DNA of 64,000 bases from Streptomyces capillispiralis (lineage in GTDB: Bacteria; Actinomycetota; Actinomycetes; Streptomycetales; Streptomycetaceae). This document shows positions 54,401-64,000 of this stretch, in pieces (within the stretch, counting starts at the first letter, position 1; every line of letters begins with the position of its first letter). The position numbers and the translations under genes were made by a program. The DNA lies in the NCBI RefSeq assembly GCF_007829875.1, contig NZ_VIWV01000001.1, positions 2,136,001 to 2,200,000 of the forward strand, in the 5' to 3' direction. The notes beneath the pieces are model-generated. The model saw nothing but the letters and a program-made list of their open reading frames with translations, searched no databases and was not told the origin of the DNA.

Positions 54401-56932
54401 AATGCCCTCGGTGCCCACCTCACGGGCCACCCGGGTCACCTGCTCGGCGAACGACGACAGCTGGTCCACCATCGTGTTGACGGTGGTCACCAGCTCGAGG
54501 ATCTCGCCCTTGGCGTCGACGGTGATCTTCTTCGACAGGTCGCCCTTGGCGACCGCCGTGGTGACCTCGGCGATGTTGCGCACCTGGAGGGTCAGGTTGT
54601 TCGCCATGCCGTTCACCGACTGCGTGAGGTCCTTCCAGGTGCCGGAGACACCCTGCACCTCGGCCTGACCTCCGAGGATGCCCTCCGTACCCACCTCACG
54701 GGCCACCCGCGTGACCTCCTGGGCGAACGACGACAGCTGGTCCACCATCGTGTTCAGGGTGTTCTTGAGCTCCAGGATCTCCCCGCGCGCGTCCACGGTG
54801 ATCTTCTGCGACAGGTCACCGCGCGCCACCGCGGTCGCCACCTGGGCGATGTTGCGCACCTGCGCGGTGAGGTTGCCGGCCATGCCGTTCACCGAGTCCG
54901 TCAGGTCCCGCCACACACCGGCGACCCCGGGCACCTGCGCCTGACCGCCGAGACGGCCCTCGGTGCCCACCTCACGGGCCACCCGCGTCACCTGGTCGGC
55001 GAACGACGACAGCTGGTCCACCATCGTGTTGATGGTGTTCTTCAGCTCCAGGATCTCCCCGCGCGCGTCCACGTCGATCTTCTGCGACAGGTCACCGCGC
55101 GCGACGGCGGTCGTCACCTGCGCGATGTTGCGCACCTGACCGGTCAGGTTGGACGCCATCGAGTTGACGGAGTCGGTGAGCTCCTTCCAGGTGCCCGACA
55201 CCCCGTCCACCTGCGCCTGACCGCCCAGCCGGCCCTCCGTGCCCACGTCCCGCGCCATCCGCGTGACCTGGTCGGCGAAGCTCGACAGCTGGTCCACCAT
55301 CGTGTTCACGGTGTTCTTCAGCTGGAGCATCTCGCCGGAGACGTCCACGGTGACCTTCTGCGACAGGTCGCCATTGGCGACCGCCGTCGTCACCTGGGCG
55401 ATGTTCCTCACCTGTCCGGTGAGGTTGCGGAACGCCGTGTTGACGGAGTCCGTCAGGTCCTTCCACGTCCCGGCCGCCCCCGGCACCTGCGCCTGGCCGC
55501 CCAGCTCACCCTCGACGCCGATCTCCCGCGCCACCCGCGTGACCTCGGCACCGAACGCCGACAGCTGGTCGACCATCGTGTTGACGGTGTTCTTCAGCTC
55601 CAGCATCTCGCCGGCCACGTCCACGGTGACCTTCTGCGACAGGTCACCATTGGCGACCGCCGTCGTCACCGCCGCGATGTCCCGCACCTGAGTGGTCAGG
55701 TTCCGGAACACCGTGTTCACGGAGTCCGTCAGGTCCTTCCACGTCCCCGCGGCGCCCGGCACGTTCGCCTGACCGCCCAGCCGCCCCTCGGCCCCGACCT
55801 CGTTGGCGACCCGCGTGACCTCGTCGGCGAAGATCCGCAGCGTCTCGGTCATCTGGTTGATCGTCTCGGCGAGCTGCGCGACCTCGCCGCGCGCCGGCAC
55901 CGTCACCTTCCGCGACAGGTCACCGTTGGCGACCGCGGTCGTCACCTCGGCGATCCCGCGCACCTGCGCCGTCAGGTTCCCGGCCATGGTGTTGACGGAG
56001 TCGGTGAGCTCCTTCCACACGCCGTCCACCCCGGGGACCTGCGCCTGGCCGCCCAGCGCCCCCTCGGTGCCCACCTCGCGGGCGACGCGTGTCACCTCGG
56101 AGGAGAACGCGGAGAGCTGGTCCACCATCGTGTTGACGGTGTTCTTCAGCTCCAGCATCTCGCCCTCGACGTGCACGGTGACCTTGCGGGACAGGTCACC
56201 GCGCGCGACGGCCGTCGTCACCAGCGCGATGTCGCGCACCTGCGCGGTCAGCCGCTCCGCCATCGTGTTGACGGAGTCCGTCAGGTCCTTCCACGAACCC
56301 GACATGCCGCGCACCTGGGCCTGACCGCCCAGCTTGCCCTCGGTCCCCACCTCGCTGGCCACCCGCGTGACCTCGTCGGTGAACGTCGACAACTGGTCGA
56401 CCAGGTTGTTGACGGTCCGCCCGACCTTCAGGAACTCGCCCCGCAGCGGATGCCCCGACCCGTCCGGCGCCTGCGTACGCAGCTCCATGCGCGGCGACAG
56501 ATCACCCTCGGCGACCGCCGACAGCACCCGGCTGACCTCGGACACCGGCCGCACCAGGTCGTCGACCAGCGCGTTCGAGTGGTCGATCGCGGTCGCCCAG
56601 GAGCCCTCGGAGGCCCCGGTCTCCAGCCGCTCAGTGAGCTTGCCCTCACGCCCGACCATGCGGCGCACCCGCGCCAGCTCACCCGTCAGATGGAGATTGC
56701 GGTCGGCCACCTCGTTGAAGACCGCCGCGATCTCCGCCATCACGCCGTCGCCGGTCACCGTGAGGCGTTTGCGGAAGTTCCCGTCCCGCATCGCCACGAG
56801 GGCCCCCATCAGACGGTTCAGGGCCGCCGTGTCCACCGTCGTGGTCCCGCCCCGCGCCCTTCCCTGCCTACTCAGGGACTGTCCGCCTTTCGCGCGCGTG
56901 TTCGTGCCCCGCGTCGCTGCGCCAGACTCCAC
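51461..56932 (-). CDS. osaA: Hybrid histidine kinase OsaA with HAMP array
   Basis: This roughly 1823-residue cytosolic kinase (no TM segment seen) has about ten HAMP repeat units of 92 residues, each with (R/T)V(A)REVGTEG-x-LGGQA and W-x-D-L-T-D-S-V-N. A GAF domain follows, then a coiled coil ([22 protein letters not shown]), HisKA ([16 protein letters not shown]), HATPase ([18 protein letters not shown]) and a C-terminal receiver (Asp in [13 protein letters not shown]). It is the hybrid kinase of the osa osmotic system. The GTG at 56932 has GGGAGGG upstream. Divergent from the SpoIIE-type phosphatase. Confidence 0.92.
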   Translation of the reverse strand: MESGAATRGTNTRAKGGQSLSRQGRARGGTTTVDTAALNRLMGALVAMRDGNFRKRLTVTGDGVMAEIAAVFNEVADRNLHLTGELARVRRMVGREGKLTERLETGASEGSWATAIDHSNALVDDLVRPVSEVSRVLSAVAEGDLSPRMELRTQAPDGSGHPLRGEFLKVGRTVNNLVDQLSTFTDEVTRVASEVGTEGKLGGQAQVRGMSGSWKDLTDSVNTMAERLTAQVRDIALVTTAVARGDLSRKVTVHVEGEMLELKNTVNTMVDQLSAFSSEVTRVAREVGTEGALGGQAQVPGVDGVWKELTDSVNTMAGNLTAQVRGIAEVTTAVANGDLSRKVTVPARGEVAQLAETINQMTETLRIFADEVTRVANEVGAEGRLGGQANVPGAAGTWKDLTDSVNTVFRNLTTQVRDIAAVTTAVANGDLSQKVTVDVAGEMLELKNTVNTMVDQLSAFGAEVTRVAREIGVEGELGGQAQVPGAAGTWKDLTDSVNTAFRNLTGQVRNIAQVTTAVANGDLSQKVTVDVSGEMLQLKNTVNTMVDQLSSFADQVTRMARDVGTEGRLGGQAQVDGVSGTWKELTDSVNSMASNLTGQVRNIAQVTTAVARGDLSQKIDVDARGEILELKNTINTMVDQLSSFADQVTRVAREVGTEGRLGGQAQVPGVAGVWRDLTDSVNGMAGNLTAQVRNIAQVATAVARGDLSQKITVDARGEILELKNTLNTMVDQLSSFAQEVTRVAREVGTEGILGGQAEVQGVSGTWKDLTQSVNGMANNLTLQVRNIAEVTTAVAKGDLSKKITVDAKGEILELVTTVNTMVDQLSSFAEQVTRVAREVGTEGILGGQAHVPGVTGIWKDLSDNVNLMAKNLTTQVRNISQVSAAVANGDLTRQVSIEARGEVAQLADTINIMVKTLSAFAEQVTKVAREVGTDGILGGQAHVPGVAGTWKDLTESVNQMASNLTGQVRNIAMVTTAIAKGDLTKKIDIDARGEILELKTTINTMVDQLSSFAEEVTRVAREVGTEGQLGGQARVRDVDGTWRDLTESVNEMAGNLTRQVRAIARVATAVTRGDLNLKIDVDASGEIQELQDYINKMIANLRDTTIANKEQDWLKGNLARISALMQGRRDLEDVASLIMSELTPVVSAQHGAFFLAMPLVDGEDVNGAEADRFELRMLGSYGYSMGSMPTSFRPGEGLIGTAAMEKRTILVENAPSGYLKISSGLGEAPPAQVIVLPVLFEGKVLGVIELASFTPFTHIQKDFLNQIAEMIATSVNTISVNTKTERLLAQSQELTEQLRERSAELEQRQKALQASNAELEEKAELLARQNRDIEVKNTEIEEARQVLEERAEQLAVSMRYKSEFLANMSHELRTPLNSLLILAKLLADNAEGNLSPKQVEFAETIHGAGSDLLQLINDILDLSKVEAGKMDVSPTRIALVQLVDYVEATFRPLTAEKGLDLSVRVSPELPATLHTDEQRLLQVLRNLLSNAVKFTDSGSVELVIRPARDDVPQRIREQLLEAGSLTDPDADLIAFSVSDTGIGIAASKMRVIFEAFKQADGTTSRKYGGTGLGLSISREIAQLLGGEIHAQSEPGRGSTFTLYLPLHPSELPPNGYQQPMPALEAGDLVASAEVSAPEVETPAEVQSYRDTQSGPAALFRRRRRIAPQPEQRPAAELEQWSGVEQQEPSPRPARRGIRFGGQKVLIVDDDIRNVFALTSVLEQHGLSVLYAENGREGIEVLEQHDDVAVVLMDIMMPEMDGYATTTAIRRMPQFAGLPIIALTAKAMKGDREKAIESGASDYVTKPVDPDHLLTVMEQWMRGE

Positions 56933-57347
56933 TGTGTCCCTCCCGCAGGGGTCGACCGTTACCGCTGTACTCGAGCACACCTCCAGGGCGTACCCGTCAC
57001 TACCGCACTGTTCCTGTACTACTGCGATTTCCTGCCCGACGTTCCGAGCCGCCGCCAGGGGGGCTGCTGCCCACCCGACGCGGAAGACACACGGCCTGTC
57101 CGGACCTTCACAACAAGCCTGCCCAGTGTTTCACCCCCGCCGAACCAGGCCATAACAGTTCGGCAGCTTCGCACATCGTCCGCACACCCGCCGGACGGAG
57201 AACACCTCCGGACGGAATCACAGCCGACCGGCATCCGCTCGGACCGCGAAGGTAAGTAACCTTGCATCCGGCTGTCCAGCCACGCCGGTCCGTCCGGCCT
57301 GGGCGGTGGCACGGAGTCGAGCGGGCATCGGAGGGGCGGCCGCACAC
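56933..57347. other. Divergent control region between osaA and the SpoIIE-type gene
   Basis: This 415-base region contains no credible gene. It must hold the promoters of both divergent signalling genes. I did not identify a reliable -35/-10 pair or palindrome. Confidence 0.4.
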
Positions 57348-60101
57348 ATGACCACCGGACTGATCCCGGGGGAGCAGCCCCCGGACCCGCGGCCGACTGA
57401 CGGCCTGCCGCAGCAGCGGCGCGAGCCGGTCGGCCAGGGAGCCATGCCCGTCGAGAACCGGTCGAGGAGTTCTGTGATCACCGCGCGCGCGGCCGCCAGT
57501 TTCGAGCCCGTCGGGCGATCTGTCGCGAGCGCCCGCTCCTTCGTCCGCGACACCCTCCAGGGCTGGGGCTTCGGCGACATCGTCGACGACGCCGTCGTTC
57601 TCACCAGCGAACTGGTGACCAACGCCGTCGTCCACGCCGGCACCTCCGCCGACCTGCTCTGCCTGCGCAGCAACGTGGGCGTGCGGATCGAGGTGGCCGA
57701 CCGGTACCCCGAGCGCGAGGTCCCCCTGCAGGGATCGCCCATCAGCATGGGCAGCCCCGACCGCGAGGGCGGCCGCGGACTCCAGCTGTGCGCGGCCCTG
57801 GCCGGCCACTGGGGCGTGGACTACACGCCCACCCACAAGACCGTCTGGTTCCAGCTGGACCTTCCCGAACGCCCGGTCGGCACCCGCAGCGCCGGCCCCT
57901 CCCTGCCGGCCCACCTCCTCCCCCTCGCCGACAGCCGGGTCCGCGTCGCCGTCGTCCAGATCGACCGGACCGGTTCCGTCTCCGCCTGGAATGAGGACGC
58001 CGAGGACCTCTTCGGCTACGCCGCCGAACAGGTCACCGGCAAGCCGCTCACCGACTTCGCGGCCTGGCCGCACACCCCGGGCACCAGCACCGGCATCGCC
58101 GACGCACTGCGGCTCTCCCGCTGGGAGGGCAGCTACGGCATCCGCGGCGCGGGCGGCCGGGTCATCCCGGTGTACGCCTCCCACCTGCGCGTCCGTGACA
58201 CCGACGGCGAGCCGTCAACGGTCTGTCTCCTCGTGAGGGACCACGAACGGGCGGTTCTGCAGACCCCGCTGCGCGGACCGGCCTCCGACACGTCCGGCAC
58301 CTCCGAGGGCCAGAGCACCGACCCGTTCGAGGTGTTCATCGGCTCCCCCGCCCCGGACGACCTCGACGGCCTGCTCCAGCGCACGGTGGAACGCGCCCGC
58401 GACATGCTCGACGCCGACTCCGCCTTCCTGCTCCTCGCGACCGACGACGAGACGGAACTGGAGGTCCGCGCCTCCACGGGCCTGCCCTCGGCCCGCCAGC
58501 GCTTCGCCCGCGTCCCCGTCGAGGCCGGCCCCGGCCGCTACGGCTCGGCCCGTATGCCGGCCGTCCACGAGGACCTCAGCGCCGTCCCCGGCGCGGTCCC
58601 CCTGCTCAACGGCACCGGCATGCGCTCGGTCGTCACCGTCCCGCTGAAGGTCGAGGGCCGCCTCACCGGATCCCTGGGCGTCGCCGCCGAGGCTCCGGGC
58701 AGGTACTCCAACGAGGAGGCGCTGCGTCTGCAGTTCGCGGCCGACCGCATCGCCCTCGCCGTGGAGTCGGCCCGCCTGGGCGAGCTGGAGCGGCTGCGCC
58801 GCGGCTCGCTCAGCTTCCTCGTCGAGGCCTCCGACCTGCTGGCCGGCACCCTGGACCGGGACCAGACCCTGGCCCTGATGGCCCAGATGACGGTCCCCAC
58901 GCTCGCCACCTGGTGCGCCGTCTACACGATCGCCGACCAGGCCTCCGAGCCCTATCTGTCCTACGTGCTGCACGAGGACGAGGAGCTGATCGACGGCATC
59001 AAGTCGCTGCTGTCGAAGATCTCCCCGCCCGACCCGGTCCCCACCCCCGGCGCCCGCGTCTGGTCGGCCCCCGCGGAGGTCGCCCACCAGGCGGCGCTGC
59101 GCAGCTCCATGCGCAGCCTCGGCCTGAGCGGTGGCCCGACCCACCACGTCACCCCGGGCATCGGCCCGACGCTCGCCACGGCCTCCGCGGTCGGGGGCGA
59201 GACCGTCGTCCTGCCACTGGTCGCCCGCAACCGCGTCATCGGCATGCTCACGCTCGGCAAGCCGACCGACGAGCACTTCCGCCAGGAGATCCTGGAACTC
59301 GCCGAGGACCTCTCCCGGCGGGCCGCCCTGGCCCTGGACAACGCCCGCCTCTACTCCGAGCGCACGGCCATCAGCCAGTCCCTCCAGCGCAGCCTCCTGC
59401 CGCCCGAGCTGCCGCTGATCGACGGCGTCGAGGTCGAGGTCATCTACCGCGCGGCCGGCGAGGGCAACGAGGTCGGCGGCGACTTCTACGACCTGTTCCC
59501 GATCAGCGACGGCGCCTACGGCTTCGCCATCGGCGACGTCTGCGGTACGGGCCCGAACGCGGCGGCGGTCACCGGCCTCGCCCGGCACGCGCTCCGGCTG
59601 CTGGCTCGTGAGGGCCTGAGCGGCCCCGCCGTCCTGGAGCGCCTGAACTCGGCGATCCTCGACGAGGGGGCCCGCAGCCGCTTCCTCACGCTGCTCTACG
59701 GCGAGATGCGCCCGCAGGAGGACGGCAGCGCGGAACTGAAGGTGGTCTGCGCCGGCCATCCGCTCCCCCTGCGCCTGCGCCAGGACGGCACGGTGGAACC
59801 GGCAGCCGAGCCCCAGCCGCTCCTCGGCGTCCTGGAGGACCTGGAGCTGTACGAGCAGACGGTCACCCTCGACCCGGGCGACGTCCTTCTCTGTGTCACC
59901 GACGGGGTCACCGAACGCCGTGAGGGCAGCCGGATGCTGGGCGACGACGGTCTCGCCGACGTCCTGACGACCTGCACGGGGCTGACGGCCGGCGCGGTGG
60001 CGGCCCGCATCATGCGCGCCGTGGAACGGTTCGCCACTGACGCGCCGTCCGACGACATGGCCATCCTGGCCATGCGCGTACCCGGCCTGCACAAGGACTA
60101 G
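57348..60101 (+). CDS. PP2C (SpoIIE-type) phosphatase with kinase, PAS and GAF domains
   Basis: This 917-residue protein has an N-terminal anti-sigma-type ATPase (DDAVVLTSELVTNAVVHAG), PAS (SVSAWNEDAEDLFGYAAEQ), two GAF regions (about 330-480 and 490-670) and a C-terminal PP2C/SpoIIE domain. The last has GGDFYDLFPISD, GDVCGTGPNAAAVTG and APSDDMAILAMR. Such proteins switch anti-sigma-factor antagonists. It is next to osaA, so a role in the osmotic-stress network is plausible. The ATG at 57348 begins MTTGLIPGEQ. A strong terminator follows. Confidence 0.93.
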   Translation: MTTGLIPGEQPPDPRPTDGLPQQRREPVGQGAMPVENRSRSSVITARAAASFEPVGRSVASARSFVRDTLQGWGFGDIVDDAVVLTSELVTNAVVHAGTSADLLCLRSNVGVRIEVADRYPEREVPLQGSPISMGSPDREGGRGLQLCAALAGHWGVDYTPTHKTVWFQLDLPERPVGTRSAGPSLPAHLLPLADSRVRVAVVQIDRTGSVSAWNEDAEDLFGYAAEQVTGKPLTDFAAWPHTPGTSTGIADALRLSRWEGSYGIRGAGGRVIPVYASHLRVRDTDGEPSTVCLLVRDHERAVLQTPLRGPASDTSGTSEGQSTDPFEVFIGSPAPDDLDGLLQRTVERARDMLDADSAFLLLATDDETELEVRASTGLPSARQRFARVPVEAGPGRYGSARMPAVHEDLSAVPGAVPLLNGTGMRSVVTVPLKVEGRLTGSLGVAAEAPGRYSNEEALRLQFAADRIALAVESARLGELERLRRGSLSFLVEASDLLAGTLDRDQTLALMAQMTVPTLATWCAVYTIADQASEPYLSYVLHEDEELIDGIKSLLSKISPPDPVPTPGARVWSAPAEVAHQAALRSSMRSLGLSGGPTHHVTPGIGPTLATASAVGGETVVLPLVARNRVIGMLTLGKPTDEHFRQEILELAEDLSRRAALALDNARLYSERTAISQSLQRSLLPPELPLIDGVEVEVIYRAAGEGNEVGGDFYDLFPISDGAYGFAIGDVCGTGPNAAAVTGLARHALRLLAREGLSGPAVLERLNSAILDEGARSRFLTLLYGEMRPQEDGSAELKVVCAGHPLPLRLRQDGTVEPAAEPQPLLGVLEDLELYEQTVTLDPGDVLLCVTDGVTERREGSRMLGDDGLADVLTTCTGLTAGAVAARIMRAVERFATDAPSDDMAILAMRVPGLHKD

Positions 60102-60133
60102 AAACGGAAAGACACCGGAATCCGGGCATGCGA

Positions 60134-60161
60134 AAGGCCCCGCCCGATCGGGCGGGGCCTT
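60134..60161. terminator. Bidirectional terminator between the phosphatase and tRNA-Thr
   Basis: A perfect 12-bp stem AAGGCCCCGCCC / GGGCGGGGCCTT with a GATC loop lies between the SpoIIE-type gene and the convergent tRNA. Confidence 0.85.
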
Positions 60162-60169
60162 CCTGCCGG

Positions 60170-60242
60170 AGCCCCCAAACGGAATCGAACCGTTGACCTT
60201 CTCCTTACCATGGAGACGCTCTACCGACTGAGCTATAGGGGC
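60170..60242 (-). tRNA. tRNA-Thr, anticodon GGT
   Basis: A 73-nt cloverleaf on the minus strand has acceptor GCCCCTA / TGGGGGC, a D-arm with GCTCAG, an anticodon loop with GGT between TCTCC and GGAGA, and a T-arm with GGTTCGATTCC. CCA is not encoded. It reads ACC and ACT codons. Confidence 0.95.
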
Positions 60243-60318
60243 CTGTTGTCGCTTCCGGGTTTCCCCCGCGGCAACGGAATAGATCATACCCCGAACGAGC
60301 CCGTGCTCCCAACCACGC

Positions 60319-60996
60319 TCAGAGAGCCGGTTGCAGCAGCCCGCCCAGCGCATTGCACGCGGAGGCGATCCGCTGCATGTCCCGCTTGGTGAGCGAGGCG
60401 TCCACGGGAAGCGCGAGCGTCTCGTCGGCGGCCCGCTCGGTCTCGGGCAGGGACACACACCGCCGGAACTCGGGCAGTCGGTGCACGGGGGTCTTCACCG
60501 GCACCCGGCACTCAACGCCCCTGGCCCGTATGGCCCGTGCGAAGGCGTCCCGGTCGGGCCGCCCGTTCCCCGGCACCCGCACCACGTACTGCTGATAGGT
60601 GTGCCCGACCCCGCCCTCGGGCGTGCGCACACCCCTCAACCTGGCGTCGAGGAACGCCGCCCGTTCCCGCCGCTGGGCTATCTCGTCGTAGGGCGCCTCG
60701 GATTCGGCGTGCTCCAGCACCAGCAGCCCGTGCCGCCGGCCCAGCGCGTGCAGTCGCGCGACGTCGGCTGGCCTGCCGAAGCGGTGGACGGCAACGACCG
60801 CCGCCGTCCGCTGGGTTACGGCCGCCTCCACCGCGGCCGGCTCCAGGCAGTACGTCGCCGCGTCTATGTCGGCGAACACCGGCAACGCCCCTGCCAACGC
60901 AACGGCCTCGGCGACCTCCACGTTCCCGAAGGCCGGCACGACGACCTCGTCACCGACTCCGACACCAGCGGCCCTGAGCAGTGCAGCAGTACCCAT
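60319..60996 (-). CDS. Truncated DegT/DnrJ/EryC1-like protein without PLP lysine
   Basis: The 225-residue protein resembles sugar aminotransferases of the DegT family. The N-terminal half keeps G-T-A-A-L, G-V-G-D-E-V-V-V-P-A-F-G and PVFADID...HRFG, and the C-terminal half keeps the QQYVVRVP and R-D-A-F-A-R-A-I-R-A-R-G region. About 90-100 residues that normally lie between them are missing, including the PLP lysine, and the E-D-A Asp is replaced by His. It is unlikely to be a transaminase and could be a decayed or repurposed fold. It lies between 5S rRNA and tRNA-Thr. The ATG at 60996 is clear. Confidence 0.72.
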   Translation of the reverse strand: MGTAALLRAAGVGVGDEVVVPAFGNVEVAEAVALAGALPVFADIDAATYCLEPAAVEAAVTQRTAAVVAVHRFGRPADVARLHALGRRHGLLVLEHAESEAPYDEIAQRRERAAFLDARLRGVRTPEGGVGHTYQQYVVRVPGNGRPDRDAFARAIRARGVECRVPVKTPVHRLPEFRRCVSLPETERAADETLALPVDASLTKRDMQRIASACNALGGLLQPAL

Positions 60997-61042
60997 GCAC
61001 TGGATGCTGGTTGCGCAACGTGAACTTCAAGTGACGCGCAAC

Positions 61043-61087
61043 AAAAAAGGGTTGGACCCTGAACCGAAGTTCGGGGTCCAACCCTTT
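61043..61087 (-). terminator. rrn operon terminator
   Basis: A perfect 14-bp stem (AAAGGGTTGGACCC / GGGTCCAACCCTTT) is followed on the minus strand by a run of T's, just beyond the 5S 3' end. Confidence 0.9.
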
Positions 61088-61095
61088 GAATGATT

Positions 61096-61214
61096 GTTCG
61101 GCGGCGTCCTACTCTCCCACAGGGTCCCCCCTGCAGTACCATCGGCGCTGTAAGGCTTAGCTTCCGGGTTCGGAATGTAACCGGGCGTTTCCCCTACGCT
61201 ATGACCACCGAAAC
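61096..61214 (-). rRNA. rrf: 5S ribosomal RNA
   Basis: The minus strand reads GTTTCGGTGGTCATAGCG at the 5' end and GGACGCCGCCGAAC at the 3' end, about 119 nt, a standard Streptomyces 5S. It lies about 83 bases downstream of 23S. Confidence 0.95.
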
Positions 61215-61297
61215 ACTATGAAACAATCAACCGCACCACGCTGTGGACGTGGGGTTGTTCGTGGTTTCAGAACCAACACAGTGGACGCGAGCAACTG

Positions 61298-64000
<2,703 letters not shown>

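Noticed and set aside
51500..57259. A 1919-codon plus-strand frame antisense to osaA
   Set aside because: Repetitive only because osaA is repetitive on the other strand; no family motif.
60170..60242. tRNA-Thr as an integration site of a mobile element
   Set aside because: No integrase and no duplicated tRNA 3' end were seen in the window.

Overview
This is a very GC-rich actinobacterial chromosome segment, almost certainly Streptomyces. The evidence is the codon bias, the many GTG/TTG starts, the 4-nt ATGA/GTGA operon overlaps, and a gene order I recognise from memory as the S. coelicolor block running from the IucA/IucC and protease genes to an rrn operon (hflX - M1 peptidase - rshA - dapF - miaA - miaB - two-component system - gluABCD - recX/recA - lhr - clgR/cinA/pgsA/rimO - ftsK - osaB/osaA - 23S/5S rRNA). 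That correspondence is recalled, not computed.

Left part (1-19.2 kb). A truncated IucA/IucC siderophore synthetase leaves the window at the left edge. It is followed by two tandem secreted S1 proteases with a shared pro-region. On the minus strand come hflX, an M1 metallopeptidase, rshA, dapF, a membrane protein and miaA. Two small plus-strand genes follow (an unrecognised acidic protein and an Rv0909-like antitoxin), then a LigB-like protein, miaB and a MazG-like protein. A TAXI periplasmic binding protein without TRAP permeases lies tail-to-tail with a two-component system.

Middle part (19.2-36 kb). The gluABCD glutamate uptake operon carries an intercistronic hairpin between gluB and gluC. 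Next are an FAD monooxygenase and a sulfur unit: a promoter, an apparently leaderless Cys-rich leader peptide, cysteine dioxygenase and a rhodanese with a decapeptide repeat. recA-recX follows with an SOS box. A four-gene operon (membrane protein with His-rich tail, HTH regulator, ABC ATPase, ABC permease) lies behind two palindromic operator candidates. Then come an AI-2E transporter, a DUF3046 protein, a terpene-cyclase-fold orphan, azlCD and an AraC regulator.

Right part (36-64 kb). A long Lhr helicase and a Nei/Fpg glycosylase are on the plus strand. On the minus strand are a Dps protein and a cell-envelope/translation cluster (ftsK, a RodZ-like protein, rimO-pgsA-cinA, clgR). The osmoadaptation pair osaB and osaA (ten HAMP repeat units) faces a divergent SpoIIE-type phosphatase. 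The window ends with tRNA-Thr(GGT), a truncated DegT-like protein lacking the PLP lysine, and the 3' end of an rrn operon (5S and most of 23S, minus strand).

Most genes are core housekeeping functions. I saw no insertion sequence, prophage, CRISPR array or integrated element. The most interesting items are small: the cysteine leader peptide, the operator palindromes, the degenerate synthetase site of RshA, the DegT-like protein without its lysine, and the repeat expansions.
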